A stretch of DNA of 64,000 nt from Streptomyces sp. AC550_RSS872. Its GTDB lineage: Bacteria; Actinomycetota; Actinomycetes; Streptomycetales; Streptomycetaceae. The translations under genes were made by a program, and so were the position numbers. The notes under the pieces were generated by a model that was given only the letters and a program-made list of their open reading frames with translations, was not told the origin of the DNA and did no database searches. The stretch is from positions 204,725-268,724 of the forward strand of contig NZ_JAGMUL010000092.1 in NCBI RefSeq assembly GCF_019049285.1, in the 5' to 3' direction. Position 1 is the first letter of the stretch; every line of letters starts with the position of its first letter. Below, piece by piece: positions 16,335-24,657 of the stretch.

Positions 16335-17006
16335 GTGCGCGTGCTGCTGGCCGAAGACGACGACGGGGTGGCCGACGCCCTCACCGAGGCCCTGTACGAG
16401 CACGGTCATCTGCCCACCCGGGTGCGGCGCGGGGAGGAGGTCCTCGTCCGGCACCGGCAGGCCGACCTGCTGCTGCTCGACCTCGGCCTGCCCGATCTCG
16501 ACGGCCTGGAGGTGCTGCGCAAGCTGCGTGCGGTGAGCGGCCTTCCGGTGGTGGTGCTCACCGCGCGGGGCGACGAACGGTCGGTGGTGCGCGGCCTGCG
16601 GCTGGGCGCCGACGACTACCTCGTCAAGCCGGTGCGGCTGGCAGAGCTGCTGGCCCGGATCGAGGCCGTCACCCGCCGCGCCACGACGGCCGCCGCGACC
16701 GCCGCCGCTCCGGTACCGCGCACGGTCCGCGCCGAGGACGTCGAGGTCGACCTCGACGCGCGCCGGGTGACGGTCGGCGGGGCCGAGGTGCGGCTGACCA
16801 CCAAGGAGTTCGCGGTCCTCGCCGCGCTGGCTGCCAGGGCCGGTACGGCGGTCAGCCGCCAGCAGCTGATGGACGAGGTGTGGGGCGACGCCTACCTGGC
16901 CGTCTCCCGCTCGCTCGACGTCCATCTCACCCAGCTGCGGGCCAAGATCGGCCGCCCCGAGGTACTGACCACGATCCGCGGCTTCGGCTACCGGTTCGGC
17001 GGCTGA
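16335..17006 (+). CDS. OmpR/PhoB-type response regulator
   Basis: A 223-residue response regulator. The receiver has acidic residues LLAEDDDG at the start, phospho-acceptor Asp49 (LLLLDLGLP), Thr76 and Lys98 (DYLVKP). A C-terminal winged helix (from about RAEDVEVDLDARRVTVGG to TTIRGFGYRFGG) binds DNA. The GTG start lies 7 bases after GGAAGGGAGG and 16 bases after the transporter stop. It forms a pair with the histidine kinase 17 bases downstream and probably activates the upstream transporter gene. Confidence 0.95.
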   Translation: MRVLLAEDDDGVADALTEALYEHGHLPTRVRRGEEVLVRHRQADLLLLDLGLPDLDGLEVLRKLRAVSGLPVVVLTARGDERSVVRGLRLGADDYLVKPVRLAELLARIEAVTRRATTAAATAAAPVPRTVRAEDVEVDLDARRVTVGGAEVRLTTKEFAVLAALAARAGTAVSRQQLMDEVWGDAYLAVSRSLDVHLTQLRAKIGRPEVLTTIRGFGYRFGG

Positions 17007-17023
17007 GCAGGCCAGGGCCTCGC

Positions 17024-18442
17024 ATGCGTACCCGGGTACTGACCGTCGTCCTGGCCTTCGCCGTGCTCGCGGTGGCCGGATTCGCCGTCCCGCTGCTCGG
17101 CGTCACCGCCACCCAGCGCACCGAGCAGCTCGTCGCGGCCCGCACCGCCGACCTCGACCGCTTCGCGGGGCTGGCCGGGCAGGCCGCCGTCAGCGGCGAC
17201 ACCGGGGCGCTGACCGCCGAGGTCACCCGGTACACCGAGCTGTACGGCGAGGCGGTCGTGGTCGTCGACGCCCGCCGCGCCCCGGTGGCCCAGACCGGCG
17301 GCATGCGCGCGGCCGACCCGGCCGTGGCCCGCCTGGTCGACGCGGCCCTGCGCAACCAGCCCCTCTCGCCCGGGGGCACCCTGCGCCCCTGGTCACGCGG
17401 CGACAAACTGCTCGCCCGTCCGGTGGGCACCGGCACCCGGGTGTCCGGTGCCGTGGTCCTGCGTGCCTCGGTGCGGGCAGCCGCCGACGACATCGCCCTG
17501 CGCTGGGCGCTGGTCCTGGCCGGCGCGGGCCTGTTCGCCGTGGCCTGTCTGCTGCTCGCCCGCGCCGCCACCCGCTGGGTCGTACGGCCCCTGCACCGCC
17601 TGGACCGCGCGGTCGGCGCGCTCGCGGCAGGGCTGCCCGCCGAGCACGCCCGGGAAGGCGGCCCGCCCGAGCTGCGGCAACTCGCCACCGGCTTCAACCG
17701 CATGGCCGACGCCGTGTCCACCGCGCTGGAACAGCAGCGCCGCCTGGTTGCCGACACCTCGCACCAGCTGCGCAACCCGCTCGCCGCCCTGCGCCTGCGC
17801 ATCGACTCGCTCCAGCCCCGCCTGCCCGACGCCGCCATCCGCACCTACACCGGCGTGACCGCCGAACTCGAACGCATGGAGCACCTCCTCGACGACCTGC
17901 TCGCCCTCGCCCACGCCGAACACCGCGCCGGCGAACTGGCCGTGACGGACGAACGGGAGGTGTGCTGCGATGCGACGGCGGTCGCCGCGGCCCAGACCCG
18001 GCTGTGGCACCCGGTGGCCGAACAGGCGGGGATCCACCTGGAGTTCTCCCCCGGTCCCGCCGTCCGCACGACGTGCGCGGAGGGCGAACTGGCCCAGCTG
18101 GCCGACATCCTGCTGGACAACGCGATCAAGTACGCCGGGAGCGGCGCCCGCGTCCGGACGCGCTGTTTCGCCGAGGGCCGGGACGCGGTGTTCGAGGTAC
18201 GGGACGACGGGCCGGGCCTCGCCGAGGGCGAACTCCCCCAGGCCGGCATCCGTTTCTGGCGCTCGGAGCGTCACCGCGAGGTGCGGGGCAGCGGGCTCGG
18301 TCTGGCCATCGCCGAGCAGCTGGTGGCCGGCCGGGGCGGACGTGTCGAGTTCGCGGCGGCCGAGCCGCACGGGCTGCGGGTCCGGGTCCTCCTCCCGCGG
18401 GCCGCGCACGGGGCGCCCGCGTCGAAGGGGCGTAGGGCATGA
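17024..18442 (+). CDS. Sensor histidine kinase
   Basis: A 472-residue kinase. TM1 is at about residues 5-25, an extracytoplasmic sensor of about 140 residues follows, TM2 is at about 163-187, and then come HAMP and HisKA domains. The phospho-acceptor is in VADTSHQLRNPL (His247). The catalytic domain has the N box (LLDNAIKYA), the DDGPGLAEGE G1 box and GSGLGLAIAEQLV G2 box. The extracytoplasmic part may be engaged by the TAXI protein encoded directly downstream (ATGA overlap). This matches systems such as TctE, where a binding protein hands information to the kinase. The start was placed at the ATG next to the first hydrophobic segment. Confidence 0.9.
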   Translation: MRTRVLTVVLAFAVLAVAGFAVPLLGVTATQRTEQLVAARTADLDRFAGLAGQAAVSGDTGALTAEVTRYTELYGEAVVVVDARRAPVAQTGGMRAADPAVARLVDAALRNQPLSPGGTLRPWSRGDKLLARPVGTGTRVSGAVVLRASVRAAADDIALRWALVLAGAGLFAVACLLLARAATRWVVRPLHRLDRAVGALAAGLPAEHAREGGPPELRQLATGFNRMADAVSTALEQQRRLVADTSHQLRNPLAALRLRIDSLQPRLPDAAIRTYTGVTAELERMEHLLDDLLALAHAEHRAGELAVTDEREVCCDATAVAAAQTRLWHPVAEQAGIHLEFSPGPAVRTTCAEGELAQLADILLDNAIKYAGSGARVRTRCFAEGRDAVFEVRDDGPGLAEGELPQAGIRFWRSERHREVRGSGLGLAIAEQLVAGRGGRVEFAAAEPHGLRVRVLLPRAAHGAPASKGRRA

Positions 18443-19431
18443 CCGGCCCCGCCCGCCGCACCGCGCTGCGCGCCGCCCTCGGCACGGCCTGCACGGCCCT
18501 GCTCGCCGGCGCCGGGACGGCCGACGCCCGGCACACGGACCGTGGCCCCGAGGGCGGGCTGCGGATCGCGACCGGCGAATCCGACGGCTTCTACGCGGCC
18601 TTCGGTCGACTGCTCGCCGACCAGGTGACGCAGGCCTACCCGCGGCTGTCCTGCGAGGTGATCCGCAGCGAGGGCAGTGTGGCCAACGTACGGCTGGTGC
18701 AGGAGCGTCGGGCCGACGTGGCGCTGGCTCTGGCCGACATCGCGTGGGCGGCGTACGCAGGTTCCGCGCCGTTCGGCCGGCGCGTCCCGCTGCGTGCGAT
18801 CGGCCGGGTCTACGAGAACTACGTCCAGCTGGCCGTCCGCGCCGACGCACCGATCCGTGCCGTCGCCGACCTTGCGGGGCGCACCGTCTCGCTGGGTGCG
18901 CCCGCGTCCGGCGGCGCCGTGCTCGGCGACCGTCTGCTGCGGGCGGCGGGGCTGACGCCGGGCACCGACGTCCGCGTCCGGCATCTGCTGATGCCCGAGG
19001 CGGCGCGTGCGGTGGCGGACGGCTCCGTGGACGCCCTGCTGGTCGCGGGCGGCGTACCGCTGCCGGTGCTGTCCGGCCTCGACATCCGGCCCGGCATCCG
19101 ACTGCTGCCGCTGGCCGGCCTGCTGCCCCGGCTGCGTGCCGGTACGGAACGCTCCGGATCGGGTCTGGAGGCGGTGACGGTGCCGGCCGGGGCGTACCGA
19201 GGCACGCCCGAGGTGACCACCATCGGCGTCGCCAATCTGCTCCTGTGCCGCCCCGGCCTGCCCGCGCCCGTCGCCGCCGCCCTCACTCACGTGCTGGTAC
19301 GCCGGGCCACCCGGCTCGTCCCCACCACCGCCCTCGGCACGCAGTTCCTCGACGCCCGCAGCCTGATCTCCACGGGCGTGGTGCCTCTGCACCCGGGGGC
19401 GGTCGCCGCCTACCGCGAGCTGCACGGTTAG
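18439..19431 (+). CDS. TAXI-family extracytoplasmic binding protein
   Basis: A 330-residue protein of the TRAP-associated extracytoplasmic immunogenic (TAXI) family. It has a Tat/Sec-like Ala-rich signal, then LRIATGESDGFYAAFGRLLA, the family motif (GT/GxxGFY). EVIRSEGSVANVRLVQERRADVALA and SLGAPASGGAVLGDRLL follow, both conserved in TAXI proteins. It would bind a small organic anion outside the membrane. No TRAP membrane subunits (DctQM type) lie nearby, so it probably serves the sensor kinase, with which it overlaps by four bases, rather than a TRAP transporter. Confidence 0.85.
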   Translation: MTGPARRTALRAALGTACTALLAGAGTADARHTDRGPEGGLRIATGESDGFYAAFGRLLADQVTQAYPRLSCEVIRSEGSVANVRLVQERRADVALALADIAWAAYAGSAPFGRRVPLRAIGRVYENYVQLAVRADAPIRAVADLAGRTVSLGAPASGGAVLGDRLLRAAGLTPGTDVRVRHLLMPEAARAVADGSVDALLVAGGVPLPVLSGLDIRPGIRLLPLAGLLPRLRAGTERSGSGLEAVTVPAGAYRGTPEVTTIGVANLLLCRPGLPAPVAAALTHVLVRRATRLVPTTALGTQFLDARSLISTGVVPLHPGAVAAYRELHG

Positions 19432-19596
19432 CGTCAGTGCCGCGAGGTCCGGGGCGCAGGAACGCTGTCGATGATCCAGAGCTCGCGACCTCGATCGGCC
19501 CTGGCGACCGCGGCCCGCTGGGGTGGGGCGAGCCGTTCGGTCGGGGCGTAGCGGCTGATCATGTTCGTTCTGCCGGCTCCCGGCAACGCTGACGGG

Positions 19597-20418
19597 TCAG
19601 CGGCGCGCACGAGCGAGCAGTGCCGCGTGAGGCAACGCCAGCCGGCCGTGCTCGTCGGCGAACTCCGCGCTGAGGGCGTCGAAGTGGCGCTTGATCTCCG
19701 CGCGCACCTGGGGTGTCTGACTCTGCACGATCCGACCGCCGGACGCCACGCCCGCCGCGGGACCGCTCCACCACTCCGCGGCGTCGGCGTGGTGGTCCCA
19801 GCGCAGGGTCTCGCAGACCGGCTCGCGCAGCCCTGCCGCCGTCATCAGGCCGGTCATGCCGCTCTCGTCGCGGGAGAAGTCGTCCTCGGGGGCCAGTCCC
19901 GAGGGCAGCTGCGGTGGACGTACCGCGCCCGCGGCCTGGATCGCGCGGCCCAGCAGGGTCTGGCCCGGTGCCGGTGGCGCCGCCCAGATCGTCACGGCGA
20001 TCCAGCCGTTCGGCCGCAGGACGCGGCGCAGTTCGGCGAGGGCGGCCTTGGGCCGGCCCACGTGGTTCAGTACGAAGTTGGCCACGACGGCGTCGAATTC
20101 CCCGTCCCTGAAGGGGAGTTCGGGGAGGACGGCCACGCGCACGTCGGCCGAGGGCGCGGCTCGCACGGCCAGTTCGACCATCGTCGGCTCGGCGTCCACG
20201 GCCGTGACCCTCGCGCCGCGGGCACATGCGGCGGCCGCGACCGTCCCCGGTCCGGTACCCACATCCAGTACCCGTACGTCCGGCCCGACCCGAGCGGCGT
20301 CGAGCAACCGCGGCGCCGGATGGGCACACAGCCGGGCATAGCTGCCGGCGTAAGCGGCCCCTCGGCCGGCCCAGATCAGCCGCTCGCTCGCGTCGAAGCT
20401 CGTCATCGTCATCGTCAT
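19597..20418 (-). CDS. Class I SAM-dependent methyltransferase
   Basis: This 273-residue methyltransferase has VRVLDVGTGPGTVAAAACARG as SAM motif I, VTAVDAEPTMVELA as motif II, and FDAVVANFVLNHV as post-motif. An Arg/His-rich C-terminal half follows (WDHHADAAEWW). It belongs to the UbiE/Methyltransf_11-like group; the substrate is unknown. The 5' end is three repeats of ATGACG (minus strand, starts 20418, 20412, 20406), so any of three starts can serve. It is the last gene of an operon with the kinase and aldolase, 8 bases after the kinase stop. Confidence 0.9.
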   Translation of the reverse strand: MTMTMTSFDASERLIWAGRGAAYAGSYARLCAHPAPRLLDAARVGPDVRVLDVGTGPGTVAAAACARGARVTAVDAEPTMVELAVRAAPSADVRVAVLPELPFRDGEFDAVVANFVLNHVGRPKAALAELRRVLRPNGWIAVTIWAAPPAPGQTLLGRAIQAAGAVRPPQLPSGLAPEDDFSRDESGMTGLMTAAGLREPVCETLRWDHHADAAEWWSGPAAGVASGGRIVQSQTPQVRAEIKRHFDALSAEFADEHGRLALPHAALLARARR

Positions 20419-20426
20419 CGCCGGCG

Positions 20427-21353
20427 TCAGCGAGGCTTGTGGGCCGCGGCGAAGGCGTCGGCGGCGGTGAGGTCGAAGTCCCCGTGATCGCTGCCCAGGC
20501 CCTGGGCCACGAGGGCGGCCGCCGCGGAGCCGAGGACGGCGGCTTCGTACGGGGTGCGGCCCAGGCCCGTACCGCGGACGAAGCCGGCCGAGAACGCGTC
20601 GCCGCAGCCGGTGGTGTCGACGACGTCGATCTCGAAGGCGGGGACCTTCTCGGCGCCCTCCGGGGTGACCAGCAGGGCGCCGTCGCCGCCGCGGGTGACC
20701 GCGACGAGGCCGGCTCCGGCGGCCAGGAGCTTCCGCGCGCCCTTGGCGAGGTCGTCCTCGCCGGTGAAGCCGAGGACCTGGTCCTCGTTGGGCAGCATGT
20801 GGTCGACGAAGGGCAGCAGCGACTCGATCTGTTCGAAGCTGCCGAGCGCGCCGGGCGCGAGAAGGTCCACCGAGGTGGTCACGCCGTGTTCCTTGGCGTA
20901 CGACAGGATGCGCGTGGCGGTGTCGACGCCGATCAGTTCGGGGCCGCCGAGGTGGAGGTGGTTCGCTTCGGCGAGCGCGTCCCAGGGCACGTCGTCGGGG
21001 CCGTAGGTGATGTTGGCGCCGAGGAGGTGGAGTGAGGGCCGGTCGCCGTCCGGGCGGATGGGGAGGACGCTCGCGGAGGTGGGGGTGTCCGCGCGGCGGA
21101 CGAGGAAGCGGGTGTCGATGCCGGCCGCGGCGAGGAGTTGGACCAGCATGTCGCCGGTGGGGTCGGATCCGATCGCGCCGGCGCTGCTGACCGAGGCGCC
21201 GAGTTTGGCGAGGGTGAGGGCGGTTCCGCCGGCCGTCCCGGCGGCGGTCATCCTGATGTCCTCGACCAGGGCGGCGCCCTGCCCCTCGGGTATGGCCTCG
21301 ACCGGCCGCACCAGCACGTCCAGCACATGCACGCCCAGCGTGACGACCTTCAT
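20427..21353 (-). CDS. PfkB-family carbohydrate kinase
   Basis: This 308-residue ribokinase-like enzyme has an N-terminal beta-lid region (LVEDIRMTAAGTAGGTAL) that shapes the sugar site, and GSDPTGDMLVQLL follows. The signature DTTGCGDAFSAG (residues 246-257) carries catalytic Asp252 and the anion hole. It would phosphorylate a sugar or sugar-like substrate. The ATG at 21353 follows GGAGGGAAACCG, and its first bases overlap the aldolase stop (ATGA), so the two are co-translated. Together they suggest phosphorylation followed by aldol cleavage, but no isomerase is present in the operon. Confidence 0.9.
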   Translation of the reverse strand: MKVVTLGVHVLDVLVRPVEAIPEGQGAALVEDIRMTAAGTAGGTALTLAKLGASVSSAGAIGSDPTGDMLVQLLAAAGIDTRFLVRRADTPTSASVLPIRPDGDRPSLHLLGANITYGPDDVPWDALAEANHLHLGGPELIGVDTATRILSYAKEHGVTTSVDLLAPGALGSFEQIESLLPFVDHMLPNEDQVLGFTGEDDLAKGARKLLAAGAGLVAVTRGGDGALLVTPEGAEKVPAFEIDVVDTTGCGDAFSAGFVRGTGLGRTPYEAAVLGSAAAALVAQGLGSDHGDFDLTAADAFAAAHKPR

Positions 21354-22036
21354 CGGTTTCCCTCCTGCACGGGTGGTACGGGGTGGGTGGTGCCGTAGTT
21401 CCGGGCGAGCGCGGCCTCGATCACCGCGAGTTGCTGCTGCTCGTCGAGGACGCGGGGCCTTCCGAGGGCGGCCGCGTGCTGGTAGACACCGCACGCCCAC
21501 TCCAGGAGCAGTGCGTGCTCGACCGCCTTGGCCAGCGTGGGGGCGTGGGTGAGGGCGCCGTGGCTGGCCATCAGCGCGGCGCTGCGGCCCTCCAGCGCGG
21601 TCAGTACGGACTCGGCGAGCGCCGGGGTGCCGAACGTGGCGTACGGCGCCACGCGCACCGAGCCGCCCAGGGTCAGCAACTGGTAGTGGATGCAGGGCAG
21701 TTCGTCGAGGACGCAGGACAGTGCGGTCGCCATGGGTGCGTGGGTGTGGACGACCGCGCCCGTGCCGTAGCGGCGGTAGACGCCGAGGTGCAGGTCCAGT
21801 TCCGAGGTGGGTTCGAGCGTCCCGGCCACGACGTTTCCGTCGAGGTCCACGACGGTCACCTGGTCGGCCGTCAGTTCTGCGAGCACAGCGCCCGTCGCCG
21901 TGATCGCGACCTGGTCGTCCACCCGCATGCTGACGTTGCCGGCCGTGCCGATGAGCAGCCCCTCGGCCCCCAGTCGACGGCTCGCTTCGGCCACGGCGGC
22001 GCGCTCCTGACCCAGCGCTGAGCTTGAGTCGGTCAT
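21350..22036 (-). CDS. Class II aldolase/adducin-family protein
   Basis: A 228-residue protein of the fuculose-phosphate-aldolase fold. GTAGNVSMRVDDQ forms the phosphate-binding region. Zinc ligands are in VVHTHAPMATAL (the HTH pair) and ALLMASHGALTHAPTLAKAVEHALLLEW (the later His). EPTSELDLHLGVYRRY contributes the catalytic Glu. The enzyme likely cleaves a sugar 1-phosphate to DHAP and an aldehyde. It is first in the operon with the PfkB kinase and the methyltransferase, and is divergent from the TetR gene, with an operator between them. Confidence 0.9.
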   Translation of the reverse strand: MTDSSSALGQERAAVAEASRRLGAEGLLIGTAGNVSMRVDDQVAITATGAVLAELTADQVTVVDLDGNVVAGTLEPTSELDLHLGVYRRYGTGAVVHTHAPMATALSCVLDELPCIHYQLLTLGGSVRVAPYATFGTPALAESVLTALEGRSAALMASHGALTHAPTLAKAVEHALLLEWACGVYQHAAALGRPRVLDEQQQLAVIEAALARNYGTTHPVPPVQEGNR

Positions 22037-22048
22037 GTACGCGACGGT

Positions 22049-22075
22049 AACGTAAACATGAAACAATGTCACGTT
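22049..22075. promoter_or_regulatory. Inverted-repeat operator between the aldolase operon and TetR
   Basis: AACGT (22049-22053) is matched by ACGTT (22071-22075), and inside them ACAT (22056-22059) by ATGT (22066-22069). The repeat lies in the 57-base space between divergent start codons, an ideal place for autogenous TetR control of both directions. Arm spacing is slightly asymmetric. Confidence 0.55.
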
Positions 22076-22093
22076 CAGCTTCGGAGGTCGCTC

Positions 22094-22759
22094 ATGGGTG
22101 AACCCGCCGCACCGCCCGGCGGCGGTACCTGGCACGTCGCCCTGCGTCGCACTCCCCAGCAGGCGCGCAGCAAGGCACGGCTGACCCGCGTTCTGGAGGC
22201 TGCGGAGCGTGTGCTGGTCAGCGAAGGGGTCCAGGCACTGACGACGACGCGGATCGCGGCGGAGGCGCAGGTCTCGGTCGGCTCGCTGTACCAGTACCTG
22301 CCCGACCGGGACGCGATCGTCGACGCTCTCGCGGCCGGCTACTTCGCCCGGCTCGAGGCCGCCATGGACGACCTGGTCCGCGCGGCGGCGGCCGAGCGGT
22401 GGGACGACCCCGTCGCTGTGCTCATCGACGCGTACGCCGCGATCTACCGCACCGAACACGGCTTCAGGGCCCTGTGGTTCGGCAGCGGTCTGACCGAGCG
22501 GACCCGCGCCGCGGACCGTGCGCACAAGCGCCGTATGGCGGACGGCGTCCGGGGCGTCCTGCTCGCTCTCGGCCTTGCCCGGGACGACGAGACTCTCGCC
22601 CGGGCCTGCCATGCCGCGGTCCTCGCCGCCGACGCGCTCGCGCAGGAGGCGTTCCGTCGTGACCCCGAGGGCGACCCGGCCCTCCTCGCCGAGGCCAAGC
22701 TCATGCTGCGCGGGTATCTGGCCGGGGTCGCCGCCCGCGGTCCGGGGCTGCCATCCTGA
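22094..22759 (+). CDS. TetR-family regulator
   Basis: A 221-residue regulator. RTPQQARSKARLTRVLEAA and then TTRIAAEAQVSVGSLYQYLP give the classic TetR helix-turn-helix (about residues 15-65). The C-terminal ligand domain of about 150 residues (AAIYRTEHGFRALWFGSGL) shows no diagnostic motif. The ATG at 22094 follows TTCGGAGGTCGCTC, a clear SD; an ATG at 22058 lies inside the operator and was rejected. It diverges from and probably represses the aldolase/kinase/methyltransferase operon. The next gene starts four bases after its stop. Confidence 0.9.
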   Translation: MGEPAAPPGGGTWHVALRRTPQQARSKARLTRVLEAAERVLVSEGVQALTTTRIAAEAQVSVGSLYQYLPDRDAIVDALAAGYFARLEAAMDDLVRAAAAERWDDPVAVLIDAYAAIYRTEHGFRALWFGSGLTERTRAADRAHKRRMADGVRGVLLALGLARDDETLARACHAAVLAADALAQEAFRRDPEGDPALLAEAKLMLRGYLAGVAARGPGLPS

Positions 22760-22763
22760 CGTG

Positions 22764-23525
22764 ATGCCGGACCCCGCTCCCGTCACCCCGGACGCCCCCG
22801 CCGCCATCCGCATGCCCCTGCTCACCCAGCAGTGGCTCGACCTCGCCTTCATCCACTGGGCCGTCGAACCGGACGTCGTGGCGGGGCTGTTGCCGAGGGG
22901 GACCGTTCCGGACACACATGACGGGGTCACGTACGTCGGGCTCGTCGCGTTCCGGATGCATCGGGTCGGCTGGCTGCGGCTGCCTGGGGTGCCGTATCTC
23001 GGGACGTTTCCCGAGACCAACGTGCGCCTGTACTCCGTGGACGCGCAGGGGCGGCGCGGCGTGGTGTTCCGGTCGATGGACGCCTCGCGGCTGATCCCGG
23101 TGGTGATGGGGCGCGTCGGCTTCCGGCTGCCGTACCTGTGGTCCCGGATGACCGTCCGCGCGGCCGGCGACACCGTGACGTACACCAGCTCGCGCCGCTG
23201 GCCCGGTCCGCGCGGCGCTGCCAGCCGCATAACGGTACGCACCGGTGAACCCATCGAGGAACCCAACGAGTTGGAGCACTTTCTCACCGCGCGCTGGGGC
23301 ATGCACAACGCCTTCTTCGGTGGGACCGAGCCGCTGGCTTACCTGCCCAACCACCACCCTCGCTGGCCGCTGTACCGCGCCGAGCTGATCACCTGCGAGG
23401 AGAACCTCGTCACGGCGGCCGGGCTGCCCGCCCCGAGTGACGCCCCGGTCAGCGTCCTCTACTCCCCCGGCGTCCCGGTCCGCCTCGGCCGCCCGGCACG
23501 CCCGGCGGGCATTCCCACGCCCTGA
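22764..23525 (+). CDS. DUF2071 (YqjF-like) protein
   Basis: This 253-residue protein matches the YqjF/DUF2071 family as I know it. WLDLAFIHWAVEPDVVAGLLP near the start is followed by VGLVAFRMHRVGW, PYLGTFPETNVRLYSVD, and the FLTARWGMHNA motif. The family is of unknown enzymatic role. The ATG at 22764, four bases after the TetR stop, is the likely start (overlapping GTG at 22761), so it is probably co-transcribed with the TetR gene. No hint of substrate. Confidence 0.8.
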   Translation: MPDPAPVTPDAPAAIRMPLLTQQWLDLAFIHWAVEPDVVAGLLPRGTVPDTHDGVTYVGLVAFRMHRVGWLRLPGVPYLGTFPETNVRLYSVDAQGRRGVVFRSMDASRLIPVVMGRVGFRLPYLWSRMTVRAAGDTVTYTSSRRWPGPRGAASRITVRTGEPIEEPNELEHFLTARWGMHNAFFGGTEPLAYLPNHHPRWPLYRAELITCEENLVTAAGLPAPSDAPVSVLYSPGVPVRLGRPARPAGIPTP

Positions 23526-23652
23526 TCCGCCGATCTGGCGCGTGTCGAGATCCGGAGTTCGGCGCCGACGTATTCGATGAGGGCCGGGCCGCGTTCCGCG
23601 CGGCCGGGCAGCCGGGCAGTCGGCAGACAGGCCGTCGGAACGGAGATCGATC

Positions 23653-24402
23653 ATGTTGCTGAAGGACAAGGTAGCTGTGGTGTACGGCGCGGGCGGCGCC
23701 ATCGGCGGGGCGGCGGCGCGGGCCTTCGCGGGTGAGGGAGCGCGGGTCTTCCTCGCCGGGCGTACCGCGGCGCCGCTCGACAAGCTCGCCGGGGACATCC
23801 GCGCCGCGGGCGGCACGGCCGAGACCGCCGTGGTCGACGCGCTGGACGAAGCGGCGGTGGACGCCTTCGTCGACGGGGTCGCCGAACGAGCGGGACGCAT
23901 CGACGTCTCGTTCAACGCGATCGGATACGGGGACGTCCAGCAGCCGCTGATGGAGATCTCGGTAGGGGACTTTCTGCACCCCATCGCGACGGCGATGCGC
24001 TCGCAGTTCCTGACGACCCGGGCGGCGGCCCGGCACATGGCCGCGCGCGGCTCGGGAGTGATCCTCGCCTTCGGCGGCGGTGGCCCGCAGACGCTGCCGG
24101 GCCTCGGCGGCTTCAAGATCGCGCTGGACGCGCTGGAGGGACTGCGCCGCCAGTGGGCCCTGGAACTGGGCCCGCAGGGCATCCGTGTGGTGACCCTGAA
24201 GTCCGGCGGCATCCCGGAGAGCGTCCCCGACGGGTTCCCGGGCAAGGAGGCGATCAGCGACAGCCTGGTCGAGGCCACCCAGCTCGGGCGTACCGCGACT
24301 CTCACGGACGTCGGCCATGTCGCCGCCTTCGTCGCCTCCGACCTGGCCCGCACGCTCACGGCGACGGACGTGAACATCTCCTGTGGCGCGATCGTGGATT
24401 AG
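23653..24402 (+). CDS. SDR-fold protein lacking the catalytic Tyr
   Basis: A 249-residue short-chain dehydrogenase/reductase-like protein. VVYGAGGAIGG (residues 9-19) keeps the nucleotide-binding glycines, and DAL (61-64) and FNAIGYG replace the usual motifs. In the active-site region the sequence is ILAFGGGGPQTLPGLGGFKIAL: no Ser at the usual position, and Leu151 stands at the YxxxK tyrosine position, while Lys155 remains. The enzyme may use other residues or may have a non-oxidoreductase role. An alignment with the closest family would decide. AACGGAGATCG is a plausible SD. The TAG stop uses the first base of the MITE that follows. Confidence 0.8.
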   Translation: MLLKDKVAVVYGAGGAIGGAAARAFAGEGARVFLAGRTAAPLDKLAGDIRAAGGTAETAVVDALDEAAVDAFVDGVAERAGRIDVSFNAIGYGDVQQPLMEISVGDFLHPIATAMRSQFLTTRAAARHMAARGSGVILAFGGGGPQTLPGLGGFKIALDALEGLRRQWALELGPQGIRVVTLKSGGIPESVPDGFPGKEAISDSLVEATQLGRTATLTDVGHVAAFVASDLARTLTATDVNISCGAIVD

Positions 24403-24585
24403 GCCCTGTCGTTTGGATCAGCCCGGCTGTGAGGCGCGGCTCCTTTCAGCCGACCCGAGCGGGGCCTGGTGCGTGCAGCTGCAAGGCGGAGGAGGGCACC
24501 AACGCGGAGCGTTGGCAACCGACGACAACGCCGCAGATGCACGCACCAGGCCCCGCGACGCCGGGGTGATCCAAACGACAGGGCC
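24402..24585. mobile_element. MITE-like element, 184 bp, with TA duplication
   Basis: The 184-bp stretch starts GGCCCTGTCGTTTGGATCA and ends with its exact reverse complement, 19 bp, with one mismatch and further matches to about 26 bp. It is flanked on both sides by TA (24400-24401, 24586-24587). Inside are a second pair of inverted repeats, 24461-24477 and 24538-24554 (17 bp, GGGGCCTGGTGCGTGCA). It holds no gene. TA duplication is typical of the IS630/mariner type, and the short length with only repeats marks a non-autonomous element. Its G completes the stop codon of the preceding SDR gene. Confidence 0.85.
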
Positions 24586-24657
24586 TAACGCACCGAGCCG
24601 CCATGGGCTCGGTCAGGCCATACGGTTCCCCGGACATCCGTCTCGCCGTCGACGTCG

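Noticed and set aside
13289..16384. A 1031-codon minus-strand frame spanning the monooxygenase and the MHS transporter
   Set aside because: Shadow frame that crosses two divergent real genes and their promoter region.
22058..22060. An upstream ATG for the TetR gene
   Set aside because: It lies inside the inverted-repeat operator and has no SD; the ATG at 22094 follows GGAGG.
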